A stretch of 64,000 nucleotides of DNA from Noviherbaspirillum massiliense JC206 (GCF_000312045.1 NZ_HE978634.1:1730098-1794097), one strand, 5' to 3'; positions 9,348-18,399 are shown, numbered from the stretch's first letter. Program-made: numbers and translations. The notes: generated from the sequence alone by a model not told the origin.

Positions 9348-9572
9348 ATGTATATCGTTGCGCTTGCATGGACCTATGTCGTATTCATGATGTCGGTTGC
9401 TGAACAATCGGTCGTCGCCGGTGTTCTGACCTTTCTCATGTACGGACTCTTGCCAGTCACAATCATTCTATACCTCGCTGGCAGTTCCCGACGCAGGAAG
9501 CGCCTGCGGAATATGGAAACGCTGCAATCGGACACTTCCCATTTGCAAGGCGAAGAAAGACGCGAGGACTGA
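9348..9572 (+). CDS. Small two-helix membrane protein divergent from phaC
   Basis: Encodes 74 residues beginning MYIVALAWTYVVFMMSV, with two hydrophobic helices (about residues 2-20 and 24-44) and a basic/polar tail (SSRRRKRLRN). Composition and layout look like a genuine small inner-membrane protein, and the pattern resembles an uncharacterised family seen beside PHA genes in Burkholderiales; that is from memory. ATG 9348 is chosen as the start of the hydrophobic part; an in-frame ATG at 9315 would add 11 residues. It starts 51 bp from the phaC start on the other strand, so the two promoters must overlap each other or the coding regions. Confidence 0.75.
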   Translation: MYIVALAWTYVVFMMSVAEQSVVAGVLTFLMYGLLPVTIILYLAGSSRRRKRLRNMETLQSDTSHLQGEERRED

Positions 9573-9611
9573 GCCGCAGCCTCTTCTATCTTTGATGAAA
9601 TCTGGCGGTAG

Positions 9612-10364
9612 TTACTTGATCCAAATCAACGAGGCCATGCGCCCCGTCGTCTTTTCTCGCCGATAGGAATAAAAGCGGCGCGCATCGGTGACGGTACAAA
9701 ATCCGCCACCATGTACCTTGGCAACTCCTGCGCTGTTCAAACGCATCCTTGCCAGCAGATACAGGTCCGCGAGAAATTTTCCAGGCTGCGCGGGAATCGG
9801 CTTGAATGCCCCACGAAAAGCGGGGTCTTGCTTGCGAAAGCAATCAAGGACATCCTCGCCGACCTCGAATTGGTCGGGACCGATCGCGGGGCCGAGCCAC
9901 GCGAAAATCTGCCCCGCTCCGGCCCTGCGCATCATGCCGATGGTATTTTCAAGGACGCCATTTGCCAGCCCGCGCCAGCCGGCATGTGCAGCACCAACCG
10001 TGGTGCCCGTTGAATCGCACAACAATACCGGCAAACAGTCGGCAGTCTGGATCACGCACACGACGCCTCGTTGGGTGGAGACGCTCGCATCGGCTTCCGG
10101 CGCATCCTTGACGCCCGCAGCATCTAGCACCGTTGTCCCATGCACCTGGGACAGCCAGGCCGGTTCGGCCGGCAGCACGGATCTCAGCAATGCCCGATTT
10201 TGATGTACGTGTTCCGGCCGGTCGCCGACATGGGTGCCGAGATTGAGCCCTCCATCACCCAAGCCATCGTCGTAAGGTGGAAGACTGAATCCGCCGCTGC
10301 GCAAGGTAGACAGTGCGCCGATATTGGCAGGAGCACAAGGCCAGTCCGGAACGATGATATCCAT
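9612..10364 (-). CDS. pgeF: Laccase-domain purine nucleoside phosphorylase / peptidoglycan editing factor (YfiH family)
   Basis: A 250-residue member of the YfiH (Cu-oxidase_4) family, described as acting on purine nucleosides and on mis-incorporated peptidoglycan precursors. The metal-site residues are present: His75 (SQVHGTTV), Cys110 (IQTADCLPVL) and His127 (GAAHAGWRG). ATG 10364 has AGGGAG just upstream and leaves a 17-bp gap after rluD, a pairing conserved in many proteobacteria. Longer in-frame starts would run into rluD. Confidence 0.93.
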   Translation of the reverse strand: MDIIVPDWPCAPANIGALSTLRSGGFSLPPYDDGLGDGGLNLGTHVGDRPEHVHQNRALLRSVLPAEPAWLSQVHGTTVLDAAGVKDAPEADASVSTQRGVVCVIQTADCLPVLLCDSTGTTVGAAHAGWRGLANGVLENTIGMMRRAGAGQIFAWLGPAIGPDQFEVGEDVLDCFRKQDPAFRGAFKPIPAQPGKFLADLYLLARMRLNSAGVAKVHGGGFCTVTDARRFYSYRREKTTGRMASLIWIK

Positions 10365-10381
10365 GTGCACGCTCCCTGTGA

Positions 10382-11419
10382 TCAAATGTTTTCCAGATGT
10401 GAAATGCCGGCCCGTGTGACCAGGTCCGCAAGATCGGCGGGCATGGGCGCCTGCCATTCGCACATCGCGTGGGAAGCCGGGTGGATCAGGCCCAGCCGGT
10501 AGGCATGCAGCGCCTGGCGCGGAAACACTGCAGCCAGGTGCGGCTTGCCATACAGGGCATCGCCAACCAGAGGAAAGCCGATCGATTGCATGTGCACGCG
10601 GATCTGATGGGTACGTCCGGTTTCGAGCTTGCAGCGGAGCAGGCTGACCGGGCGACCGTCGAGCTTTCCGGTAGCGAGTCGCTCGTAGTGCGTGATCGCC
10701 GGCTTGGCGCTCTCATGCCGACTGACCGCCATTCTGATCCGGTCGCGCGGATGCCGGCCGATTGGCGCCTCCACCTTGCCGCCAATCTGCGGCATTCCCC
10801 ATACCAGGGCGAGATAGTCGCGCTTCACGCTGCGCGCTTGCAGTTGCCGCACCAGGTCGGTTTGCGCCTCCAGGCTTTTTGTCACCACCATCAGCCCGGT
10901 GGTGTCCTTGTCGAGCCGGTGCACGATGCCGGCCCGCGGCACACCGGCCAGCGCCGGAACATGATGCAGCAAGCCATTGAGCAGGGTGCCGGACCAGTTG
11001 CCTGCAGCCGGATGCACCACCAGGCCGGCCGGCTTGTCGATGACCAGAATTGCCGCATCTTCATGCAAGATCGGCAAGTCCATCGGCTCAGGCGCAAATG
11101 CACGGTCTTCCGGCGCGAGCTGCGGGCGGACGACGACTTCCTCGTCGCCGAGGACAATTGTCTTCGTGCGCGCCGGGCGACCATCCAATGTGACATGGCC
11201 GCCATCAATCCATTGCTGAAGGCGGCTGCGCGAATATTGCGGGACAAGCCGCGACAACACCTTGTCCAGGCGTTCCCCGCCCATTTCGGGACTCAGCTGC
11301 AGCGTAATAGGTTCGGTTTCAGGCAGCGATCCATCGTCATCTTCGAAGTCATCAAGGCTGCCATCAGAAAGGGTTTCAGTCAAAATCGGGTTTCCGGTTG
11401 ATATCGGGCCAAGATCCAT
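10382..11419 (-). CDS. rluD: 23S rRNA pseudouridine(1911/1915/1917) synthase RluD
   Basis: Makes pseudouridines in helix 69 of 23S rRNA. The 345 residues have an N-terminal S4 RNA-binding domain (about 45-100) and a catalytic domain with Asp170 in GIVHRLDKDTTGLM. The first 35 residues are acidic and likely disordered. It is divergent from bamD across 43 bp and followed by pgeF at 17 bp, the usual rluD-pgeF pair. No clear Shine-Dalgarno sequence precedes ATG 11419. Confidence 0.96.
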   Translation of the reverse strand: MDLGPISTGNPILTETLSDGSLDDFEDDDGSLPETEPITLQLSPEMGGERLDKVLSRLVPQYSRSRLQQWIDGGHVTLDGRPARTKTIVLGDEEVVVRPQLAPEDRAFAPEPMDLPILHEDAAILVIDKPAGLVVHPAAGNWSGTLLNGLLHHVPALAGVPRAGIVHRLDKDTTGLMVVTKSLEAQTDLVRQLQARSVKRDYLALVWGMPQIGGKVEAPIGRHPRDRIRMAVSRHESAKPAITHYERLATGKLDGRPVSLLRCKLETGRTHQIRVHMQSIGFPLVGDALYGKPHLAAVFPRQALHAYRLGLIHPASHAMCEWQAPMPADLADLVTRAGISHLENI

Positions 11420-11462
11420 CGGCTATAATCCGAGGCTTGTCCAGATGTGTCCTGCAAAAGTC

Positions 11463-12257
11463 ATGCAAAAAAAGTTGAAATTGGGCGCCCTCCTTCTCGC
11501 CATCTCTCTTTCCGGCTGCGGCGTGCTGCCGGAGAAGATGGACGAAACCAGAGGGTGGTCAGCCTCGAAATTATACTCGGAGGCTCGTGACGAACTGGCC
11601 GGCGGAAACTACGATAAGGCGATTCAGTATTTCGAAAAGCTCGAGTCGCGCTACCCCTTCGGCACCTACGCGCAGCAGGCCCAGATGGAAATCGCCTATG
11701 CATACTATCGCCAGGGCGAGCAAGCCCAGGCACTGGCAGCAGTAGATCGTTTCCTGAAGCTGCATCCGAATCACCCGAATGCCGACTACATGTACTACCT
11801 GCGCGGCCTGATCAACTTCAACGACAGGGAAGGCTTTCTGAATTTCCTGGCGAAGCAGGATCCGAGCGAACGCGACCCGAAAGCAACCCGCGACGCTTTC
11901 GACGCCTTCAAGCAGCTGGTCGAACGTTATCCGGACAGCATTTATGCCAAGGATGCAACTGCGAGGATGAAATACCTCGTGAATGCAATGGCTCAGTATC
12001 AGGTGCATGTGGCCAGCTACTATTTCCGCCGTGGCGCCTACCTGGCTGCGGCCAACCGCGCCGAGACTGCCGTCCAGGAATACCAGGATGCTCCTGCAGT
12101 CGAAGAAGCGCTGTCCATCATGGTTCGCTCCTATGACGCCATGGGCTTGACCGAACTGCGCGACGACGCCCTGCGCGTCATGAAAAAGAATTTCCCGAAC
12201 AGTGCCTATTTCCATGGCGGTCCGCAGGAAAGCAAGCCATGGTGGAAACTCTGGTAA
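11463..12257 (+). CDS. bamD: Outer membrane protein assembly factor BamD (lipoprotein)
   Basis: Essential lipoprotein of the BAM complex, which folds beta-barrel proteins into the outer membrane. The 264-residue product starts with a lipoprotein signal peptide (LLAISLSGC, lipidated Cys19), followed by TPR-type helical repeats (SEARDELAGGNYDKAIQYFE and repeats to about residue 230). ATG 11463 gives a proper signal peptide, whereas longer frames run into rluD. A TATAAT at 11424-11429 may be its -10 box; the nearest -35-like TTGATA (11398-11403) is spaced at 20 bp. Confidence 0.96.
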   Translation: MQKKLKLGALLLAISLSGCGVLPEKMDETRGWSASKLYSEARDELAGGNYDKAIQYFEKLESRYPFGTYAQQAQMEIAYAYYRQGEQAQALAAVDRFLKLHPNHPNADYMYYLRGLINFNDREGFLNFLAKQDPSERDPKATRDAFDAFKQLVERYPDSIYAKDATARMKYLVNAMAQYQVHVASYYFRRGAYLAAANRAETAVQEYQDAPAVEEALSIMVRSYDAMGLTELRDDALRVMKKNFPNSAYFHGGPQESKPWWKLW

Positions 12258-12285
12258 TCGACTGGCCTATTCCGTCCTTTCCTGC

Positions 12286-13062
12286 TTAGTCTTCGATGCG
12301 GCGCCGGAACACCCAGCAATTGCCGCTGGATGCGCGCTCCTCAAATCGATATCCCTCGCTGTCGAATTCCTTCAGCTGTCCCGGCCGCGTGATGCCATGC
12401 TCTGCTGCATAGCGCGCCATCATGCCGCGCGCGCGCTTTGCATAGAAGGAAATGATCTTGTATTTGCCGTTCTTCCAGTCTTCGAATACGGGGGTGACCA
12501 CCGGCACAGCCAGGAGCCCAGGCTTGACCGCCTTGAAATACTCTTCCGACGCGAGGTTGACCAGAGCGGAAGACTTGTTCTCTACCAACGCCTTGTTCAG
12601 GGCCGCCGTCGGCAGTTCGCCCCAGAAGGCATACAAATCCTTGCCGCGCGCATTTGCCAGCCTGGTACCCATTTCCAGACGGTAGGGCTGCATCAGGTCG
12701 AGCGGACGCAGGACGCCATAGAGGCCGGATAGAATACGGATGTGGGCTTGCGCAAAATCGAGCTGTTTCGCACTCATCGAGGGCGCATCCAGCCCTTCAT
12801 ACACATCGCCGTTGAATGCCAGGATCGCCTGCTTGGCATTTTCCTTGGTAAAGCGCGGTGACCAGGTGGCGTAACGCGTGGCATTCAGGGCGGCCAATGC
12901 ATCCGAAATGCCCATCAGGCTGCCGATCTGGGCCGGCGACAAGGTGCGCAGGATGGCGATCAGTTCGGCGGAGTGTTCTATGAAGTCCGGTTTGGTATGG
13001 AGCGCGGTGTGTGCGGGTGTTTCGTAATCGAGGGTCTTGGCGGGGGAAAGAACAATCAGCAT
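12286..13062 (-). CDS. yaaA: Peroxide stress protein YaaA (DUF328)
   Basis: A 258-residue YaaA/DUF328 protein that, in E. coli, binds DNA and limits free iron during hydrogen peroxide stress. Family hallmarks include the N terminus [36 protein letters not shown] and [15 protein letters not shown]. It converges with bamD. Its ATG (13062-13060) overlaps head to head with the ATG of the PIN gene on the other strand (13061-13063). Confidence 0.95.
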   Translation of the reverse strand: MLIVLSPAKTLDYETPAHTALHTKPDFIEHSAELIAILRTLSPAQIGSLMGISDALAALNATRYATWSPRFTKENAKQAILAFNGDVYEGLDAPSMSAKQLDFAQAHIRILSGLYGVLRPLDLMQPYRLEMGTRLANARGKDLYAFWGELPTAALNKALVENKSSALVNLASEEYFKAVKPGLLAVPVVTPVFEDWKNGKYKIISFYAKRARGMMARYAAEHGITRPGQLKEFDSEGYRFEERASSGNCWVFRRRIED

Positions 13063-13543
13063 GCAAAACTCGGAATCTCAGGCATTCTCAAAAATTCCCG
13101 CAATGATACCTAAGCGCGTGGTGCTCGACACCAATGTCTGCCTCGATTTGTTCGTATTCCGGGATCCGCGCTGGATCGGTTTGCTGACGGCGCTTAAAGA
13201 AGGAAAAGTGGAAGCCGTCACCCGCGAGGACTGCAGGATGGAATGGCTGGCAGTACTCGAATATCCGCATCTGCCGCTCAGCAGCGAAACCCGCCCGCTA
13301 GCCGCGGCGGAGTTTGATGCCCTGATTTCGTTGCACCGTGCTTCCGAAACCGATGCTCGCACCACCGTACCGCTGCCAATCTGCCGCGACCCGGACGACC
13401 AGAAATTCCTCGAACTGGCACGCGACTCGGCTGCGCAGTTGCTGATCACGAAGGACAAGGCCTTGCTGAAGCTCGCGAAAAGGACGGCAAAGGCCGGACT
13501 GTTTGCCATCATCACCCCCGAGGCATGGAAGCCCGAGGAATAG
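13061..13543 (+). CDS. PIN-domain protein, COG1569-like (orphan toxin-type nuclease)
   Basis: A 160-residue PIN-fold protein annotated in relatives as a putative toxin-antitoxin toxin component. The acidic residues expected of a metal-dependent RNase are present: [14 protein letters not shown] near residues 16-28, the acidic [13 protein letters not shown], and [13 protein letters not shown]. No antitoxin-like small gene lies on either side, so it is either solitary or not a classic toxin. ATG 13061 is chosen because GGGGAAAG lies about 10 nt upstream; an in-frame ATG at 13103 (MIPKRVVLD) is the alternative. Its start codon interlocks with that of yaaA. Confidence 0.85.
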   Translation: MQNSESQAFSKIPAMIPKRVVLDTNVCLDLFVFRDPRWIGLLTALKEGKVEAVTREDCRMEWLAVLEYPHLPLSSETRPLAAAEFDALISLHRASETDARTTVPLPICRDPDDQKFLELARDSAAQLLITKDKALLKLAKRTAKAGLFAIITPEAWKPEE

Positions 13544-13590
13544 CTACAATACAATTCCGGATTTCGCCAACGACCGAAAGAACAAAGACC

Positions 13591-14769
13591 ATGCCCTCCT
13601 CCACTCGACCCGACACGACACCTCACCTGCAATCCAGGCTGCCATCGGTAGGCACGACCATTTTCACCGTGATGTCTGCGCTGGCGGCAGAACGGGGCGC
13701 GGTCAACCTCGGACAGGGCTTCCCGGATTTTGATTGCGACCCGGCGCTTGTCGGCGCAGTCAGCGCGGCGATGAAGCAAGGCTTGAACCAGTATCCGCCG
13801 ATGGCGGGGGTTCCGGCCCTGCGCGAGGCCATTGCCAGGAAGATTGACCGGATTTACGGCCATGCCTACGATGCGGGCACCGAAATCACGATCACCGCCG
13901 GCGCCACCCAGGCCATCCTGACCGCCATACTCTGCAGCGTGCATCCCGGCGATGAAGTCATTGTCATCGAGCCCGCGTACGACAGCTATCTGCCCTCGAT
14001 CGAGCTGGCAGGCGGCAAGGCGGTATTCGTGCAGATGGATGTGAGCGCGCAAGGTTACGCGGTGCCCTGGACAAAAGTTGCCAATGCCGTCACGAACAAG
14101 ACCCGCCTGATCATGATCAACTCGCCTCACAACCCGACCGGCTCGGTGCTGCGTGAGCAGGACATCAAGGCGCTGGCCGACATCGTGCGCGGCACCGATA
14201 TCCTGATCCTGTCGGACGAGGTCTACGAGCACATGGTGTATGACGGCCGCCGGCACGAATCGGTATGCCGCCATCCGGAACTCGCCAGCCGGTCATTCGT
14301 GGTTTCGAGCTTCGGCAAGACTTACCACGTCACAGGTTGGAAAGTCGGCTATGTCGCCGCACCGGCTGCGTTGAGCGCCGAATTCCGCAAGGTGCATCAG
14401 TTCAATGTCTTCACCGTCAACACGCCGGTGCAGCACGGCCTGGCCGCTTACATGGCCGATCCTGCACCCTATCTCGACCTGCCGGCGTTTTACCAGCACA
14501 AGCGCGACCTGTTCCGCAGCCGGCTGGAACGGACACGCTTCAGGCTGCTGCCGTCCGACGGCACCTACTTCCAGTGCGTCGAATACAGCGCGATTTCCGA
14601 CCAGCCGGAAGCCGAGTTTGCGAAATGGCTGACCTCGGAAATCGGTGTCGCCGCCATTCCGGTCTCGGCGTTTTACCATCAGCCGAAGGAGTCCGGCATC
14701 GTCCGGTTCTGCTTTGCGAAGAAGGACGAGACGCTGAATACAGCGCTCGACCGCCTGGCAAAGCTCTGA
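13591..14769 (+). CDS. Methionine aminotransferase-type PLP enzyme (YbdL-like)
   Basis: Class I/II aminotransferase of 392 residues, closest in pattern to YbdL, which transaminates methionine with 2-oxo acids; it may serve methionine salvage. Visible are NLGQGFPDFD, the substrate-site NSPHNPTGSVL, LSDEVYEHMVYDG, and the PLP lysine Lys243 in SSFGKTYHVTGWKVGY. ATG 13591 follows a purine-rich GAAAGAACAAAG. It starts 47 bp after the PIN gene on the same strand and ends in a terminator at 14798. Confidence 0.92.
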   Translation: MPSSTRPDTTPHLQSRLPSVGTTIFTVMSALAAERGAVNLGQGFPDFDCDPALVGAVSAAMKQGLNQYPPMAGVPALREAIARKIDRIYGHAYDAGTEITITAGATQAILTAILCSVHPGDEVIVIEPAYDSYLPSIELAGGKAVFVQMDVSAQGYAVPWTKVANAVTNKTRLIMINSPHNPTGSVLREQDIKALADIVRGTDILILSDEVYEHMVYDGRRHESVCRHPELASRSFVVSSFGKTYHVTGWKVGYVAAPAALSAEFRKVHQFNVFTVNTPVQHGLAAYMADPAPYLDLPAFYQHKRDLFRSRLERTRFRLLPSDGTYFQCVEYSAISDQPEAEFAKWLTSEIGVAAIPVSAFYHQPKESGIVRFCFAKKDETLNTALDRLAKL

Positions 14770-14797
14770 TGCCCTTAAACAATTTCGCCTGGAATTG

Positions 14798-14823
14798 CAG
14801 GCCCGCAGTCGAGGGCCTGTTTT
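14798..14823 (+). terminator. Terminator after the aminotransferase gene
   Basis: Inverted repeat CAGGCCC (14798-14804) and GGGCCTG (14813-14819), followed by TTTT at 14820-14823. It lies between the convergent aminotransferase and GST genes. Confidence 0.65.
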
Positions 14824-14826
14824 GCA

Positions 14827-15480
14827 TCAGGATGGCTTGCCGCGCGACTTGATCAATTCCTGGTTAACCTTGCGGTCCGCATTGACCTTCTGTGCCGTCG
14901 GTCGCTCGCCCAGCATCTTCACGTATTCCCGCACCGGCAGGTCTGCCAGAAGGTCTTCGCCGTAAATCGCCCTGGATGCCATGCTGACCACGGGCAGGTG
15001 CACCATCCCCGCGCAATCGGCCATGGTGAATTCCGAACCGGCGATGAAAGGGGAAAATTTCGCGAGCCGGGCAAAGGCTTTCACATTCCGGGTCAGGAGT
15101 TTCTTCGTTCTTTCCTTTTGCTCGTCGCTCACCGAACCGCCGAAGAATGCTTCCGGATACAGCTCCCGCGCCACCAGTTCGAGATGCAGTTCCATGAAGG
15201 TGATCAATTCCCGCACCTTCGCAGCGGCGAACGGGTCGCCCGGAAGCAGCGGCTTGTGCGGATAGGCCACCTCGATGTAGTCCATGATCACCTGGGACTC
15301 GCACAGCGGGCCATGCTCGGTCTCGATGTATGGCACCTTGCCAAGCGGTGACCGTTCCAGCAAGGCTGGGGAGCGGTCTGCCCACACCAATTCCTCTTCA
15401 AACTTCACGCCCTTTTCTAGCAGTGCGAACTTCACCTTGTTGTAGTAATTGCTGAGCGCGAAACCACAAAGCTTGAGCAT
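14827..15480 (-). CDS. Glutathione S-transferase family protein (stringent starvation / GST-like)
   Basis: A 217-residue cytosolic GST. The N-terminal thioredoxin-like domain begins MLKLCGFALSNYYNKVKFAL and carries the glutathione-site pattern GKVPYIETEHGPLCESQVIMDYIE; an all-helical C-terminal domain follows. The substrate is unknown. ATG 15480 is preceded by AGGAGAC on the minus strand, so the longer upstream reading frame is rejected. It is divergent from the enoyl-CoA hydratase gene across 232 bp. Confidence 0.93.
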   Translation of the reverse strand: MLKLCGFALSNYYNKVKFALLEKGVKFEEELVWADRSPALLERSPLGKVPYIETEHGPLCESQVIMDYIEVAYPHKPLLPGDPFAAAKVRELITFMELHLELVARELYPEAFFGGSVSDEQKERTKKLLTRNVKAFARLAKFSPFIAGSEFTMADCAGMVHLPVVSMASRAIYGEDLLADLPVREYVKMLGERPTAQKVNADRKVNQELIKSRGKPS

Positions 15481-15712
15481 CTTGTCTCCTCGGAATGATT
15501 GATGGTTGTTGATGCCACTTGCGTCTTGCAGGACAGAGTATAACGTGCGGCTGATCCACGCTGGACAGACATGGAAGTCCAATTCCTCCGAACGCGAAGC
15601 TAGGCCAGCATTTCGGCATGCCGGCTTTTCGCATTTCGGCAATAATATGACTTCAAACCTGAAAAATTCTGGCCGGTCTGAACCGGTCCAAATCATCGCG
15701 AAAGTTCTTCCC

Positions 15713-16492
15713 ATGTCTGCCGAACTTCAAGCCTCCCGCCGTGATGCCACGCTGATCCTGACCCTGTCCAATCCCGGTGCAAAGAATGCGCTGCACCCGG
15801 ACATGTATGCAGCCGCAATCGAAACTCTGGCAACCGCCGAGCGTGACAGCTCGATCCGCGCCGTCGTGCTCACCGGGGCCGACGGCTTCTTCTGCTCCGG
15901 CGGCAATCTGAACCGCCTGCTCGAAAACCGCACGAAGGCGAAATCGGCGCAGGCCGAATCGATCGACAGCCTGCACAGCTGGATCGAAGCCATCCGCGAC
16001 TGTCCGAAGCCGGTTATCGCGGCGGTCGAAGGTGGCGCTGCCGGCGCTGGCTTTTCCCTCGCGCTGGCCTGCGACCTGATCGTCTCCGGGACGTCGGCGA
16101 AATTCGTGATGGCCTATGTCAAGGTCGGCCTGACACCGGACGGTGGCGGTTCCTGGTTCGTGTCCAAGGCCTTGCCACGCCAGCTTGCCACGGAAGTGCT
16201 GCTGGAAGGCAAGCCGATCCTGGCTCCGCGCCTGCATGAACTCGGTGTCATCAACAAGCTGGTCGCGGATGGCACTGCGCTGGATACGGCGCTGGAATGG
16301 GCGGACCAGCTTGCGGCGCAGTCGCCGAATGCGGTGGAACGCATCAAATCGCTGGTGCAGGAGGCGCAGACCGATACCCTCGCCCAGCATTTCGAATCCG
16401 AGAAGAAGAATTTCGTGGAAAGCCTGCATCATCGCGATGCGCAGGAAGGCATCACCGCATTCCTAGAAAAGAGAAAGCCCCAGTACAAATGA
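15713..16492 (+). CDS. Enoyl-CoA hydratase/isomerase family protein (alternative oxepin-CoA hydrolase type)
   Basis: A crotonase-fold protein of 259 residues. The oxyanion-hole stretches are clear: GADGFFCSGGNLNRL and EGGAAGAGFSLALACD. The segment around VKVGLTPDGGGSW lacks the arrangement of two glutamates typical of true enoyl-CoA hydratases, so the reaction is uncertain; close relatives are labelled oxepin-CoA hydrolase, alternative type. ATG 15713 matches the usual N terminus (MSAELQASRRDATLILTLSNPG). It opens a plus-strand run of five acyl-CoA-related genes; its stop overlaps the next start as ATGA. Confidence 0.9.
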   Translation: MSAELQASRRDATLILTLSNPGAKNALHPDMYAAAIETLATAERDSSIRAVVLTGADGFFCSGGNLNRLLENRTKAKSAQAESIDSLHSWIEAIRDCPKPVIAAVEGGAAGAGFSLALACDLIVSGTSAKFVMAYVKVGLTPDGGGSWFVSKALPRQLATEVLLEGKPILAPRLHELGVINKLVADGTALDTALEWADQLAAQSPNAVERIKSLVQEAQTDTLAQHFESEKKNFVESLHHRDAQEGITAFLEKRKPQYK

Positions 16493-17193
16493 GTCCATCC
16501 CGGAGAAGACGTATTTACCTGATGCGTCACGGCAGCGTCACGTATTTCGATGAGGCGGGCAAGCCGTTCCTGCCGGAACAGGTTCCCTTGAACGAACTTG
16601 GTCGCTCGCAGGCGAGCGCCGCCGGCAAGGTGTTCGCCATGGAGAAAATCCATTTTGACCGGGTGATCGTGTCCGGTTTGCCGCGTACGGTAGAAACCGC
16701 TACCCGCGTGCTTGCGGAGACCGGGCAGCAGATCGAACTCGAGCGCTGGCCGGAACTGCAGGAAATACGGGGTGGAAAACTGTCAGCCATTCCCGACGAG
16801 CGCCTGACGGAAGCCTTCACCGGTGCCTTTGACGGCGTGGTTCCTGAGCACCGCCAGTTTCTCGCCGGGGAAAGCGTCGGACAGCTCATGGACCGGGTGC
16901 ATCCCTGCATCGATCGCCTGCGCGCCGATACTTCCTGGGATACGGTATTGCTGGTGCTGCATGGCGGCGTCAATCGGGCGATCTTGTCCTACGCCTTGAC
17001 GAACCAGCGGCTATTCCTCGGCAATCTCGCGCAGACCGCGGGCTGCATCAATGCCATCGATGTCGGTGCCATGCATGCAGACTGGGTGGTTCGCATGGTC
17101 AATTATTCACCGCTGTCGCAGCTGCAGGGCGAATCGCGCAGCACGACCATGGAGGTATTGCTGGAGCAGTACAAGAAATTCCGACGCGCATGA
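16489..17193 (+). CDS. Histidine phosphatase superfamily protein
   Basis: A 234-residue phosphoglycerate-mutase-like phosphatase. The catalytic RHG is in IYLMRHGSVTYFDE (His14), and the second conserved His lies in LLVLHGGVNRAIL. The physiological substrate is unknown. It starts at 16489, overlapping the crotonase stop by four bases, so the two are translationally coupled. The kinase gene follows after 102 bp, so the phosphatase sits in an operon that also handles a phosphorylated acyl-CoA intermediate. Confidence 0.9.
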   Translation: MSPSRRRRIYLMRHGSVTYFDEAGKPFLPEQVPLNELGRSQASAAGKVFAMEKIHFDRVIVSGLPRTVETATRVLAETGQQIELERWPELQEIRGGKLSAIPDERLTEAFTGAFDGVVPEHRQFLAGESVGQLMDRVHPCIDRLRADTSWDTVLLVLHGGVNRAILSYALTNQRLFLGNLAQTAGCINAIDVGAMHADWVVRMVNYSPLSQLQGESRSTTMEVLLEQYKKFRRA

Positions 17194-17295
17194 AGGCAGC
17201 GCCTGCAGAAATATTGAATTGCAAACATGGCGACATGCCGCGCCATTCGAGACGATAGAGCCGGCCCGACCGGCCAACATACCGTAGGAGGAGCA

Positions 17296-18360
17296 ATGTA
17301 CGAAGAATTCATGGGCACCCGCCCCGTTTCCGAACGCCAGAAGTTCGACGTAGGGGCGATGGAAGAATACATGCGCCGGCATGTCGAAGGTTTCTCCGGC
17401 ACGCTGAGCGTCGAACAGTTCAAGGGCGGGCAATCCAACCCGACCTTCAAGCTGACCGCCGATGGCAGGCATTACGTGCTGCGCACCAAGCCCGGCCCCG
17501 CCGCCAAGCTGCTCGCATCGGCCCATGCAATCGACCGTGAATTCCGGGTCATGGATGCGCTCCACAAGGCAGGTTTTCCCGCTGCGAAGCAATACGCCCT
17601 GTGTACCGAAGAATCGGTGATCGGCCGTGCCTTCTACATTATGGATTTCGTGGATGGCCGCGTGCTGTGGGACCAGTCCCTGCCCGGCATGAGCAAGGAA
17701 GAACGACGCGCCTACTACGATGAAATGAACCGCGTCATCGCGCAATTGCACACCATCGATTACACGGCGATCGGCTTGGCCGATTATGGCAAGCCCGGCA
17801 ACTATTTCGTCCGCCAGATCGATCGCTGGACCAAGCAATACAAGGCATCCGAGACAGAAAAAATCGAGGCGATGGATGCCCTCATCGAATGGCTGCCGCA
17901 AAACATCCCGCCCGGGGATGAAACCAGCATCGTGCACGGCGACTACCGCCTCGACAACATGATCTTCCATCCGACCGAGCCGCGCATCCTGGCAGTGCTC
18001 GACTGGGAACTCTCGACCCTCGGGCATCCGCTCGCCGATTTTTCCTACCACTGCATGAGCTGGCATATTCCGCAAGGCCAGTTCCGCGGCATCGGCGGGC
18101 TGGACCTCGAAGCCCTCGGCATTCCGAGCGAGGCGGAATACATCGCGAAATACTGCGAGCGCACCGGCAAAACCATCCGCAAGGAAGATTTCGATTTCTA
18201 CCTCGCCTACAACATGTTCCGCATGGCCGGCATCCTGCAGGGAATCATGAAGCGCTATGTGGACGGCACGGCCTCCAGCGAACAGGCCTTGAAGGCAGGC
18301 CTGGCGGCGCGGCCGATGGCGGAGATGGGGTGGCGCTACGCCAGTGGGAAGAAGAACTGA
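17296..18360 (+). CDS. APH-type phosphotransferase, LvaA / ACAD10-ACAD11 kinase-domain-like
   Basis: Aminoglycoside-phosphotransferase-fold kinase of 354 residues. The catalytic loop HGDYRLDNMIFHP and the metal-binding Asp of LAVLDWELSTLGHP are intact, as is the N-terminal nucleotide-binding segment (FKGGQSNPTFKLTADG). In Pseudomonas putida LvaA and in mammalian ACAD10/11, such domains phosphorylate 4-hydroxyacyl-CoA before an acyl-CoA dehydrogenase-like partner eliminates the phosphate. Here that partner is the next gene, 39 bp downstream. ATG 17296 has GGAGGAG just upstream. The exact substrate is inferred, not shown. Confidence 0.9.
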   Translation: MYEEFMGTRPVSERQKFDVGAMEEYMRRHVEGFSGTLSVEQFKGGQSNPTFKLTADGRHYVLRTKPGPAAKLLASAHAIDREFRVMDALHKAGFPAAKQYALCTEESVIGRAFYIMDFVDGRVLWDQSLPGMSKEERRAYYDEMNRVIAQLHTIDYTAIGLADYGKPGNYFVRQIDRWTKQYKASETEKIEAMDALIEWLPQNIPPGDETSIVHGDYRLDNMIFHPTEPRILAVLDWELSTLGHPLADFSYHCMSWHIPQGQFRGIGGLDLEALGIPSEAEYIAKYCERTGKTIRKEDFDFYLAYNMFRMAGILQGIMKRYVDGTASSEQALKAGLAARPMAEMGWRYASGKKN

Positions 18361-18399
18361 TACCGGCAGGAACGAGCAAGCATACTAACAGGAGACAAC

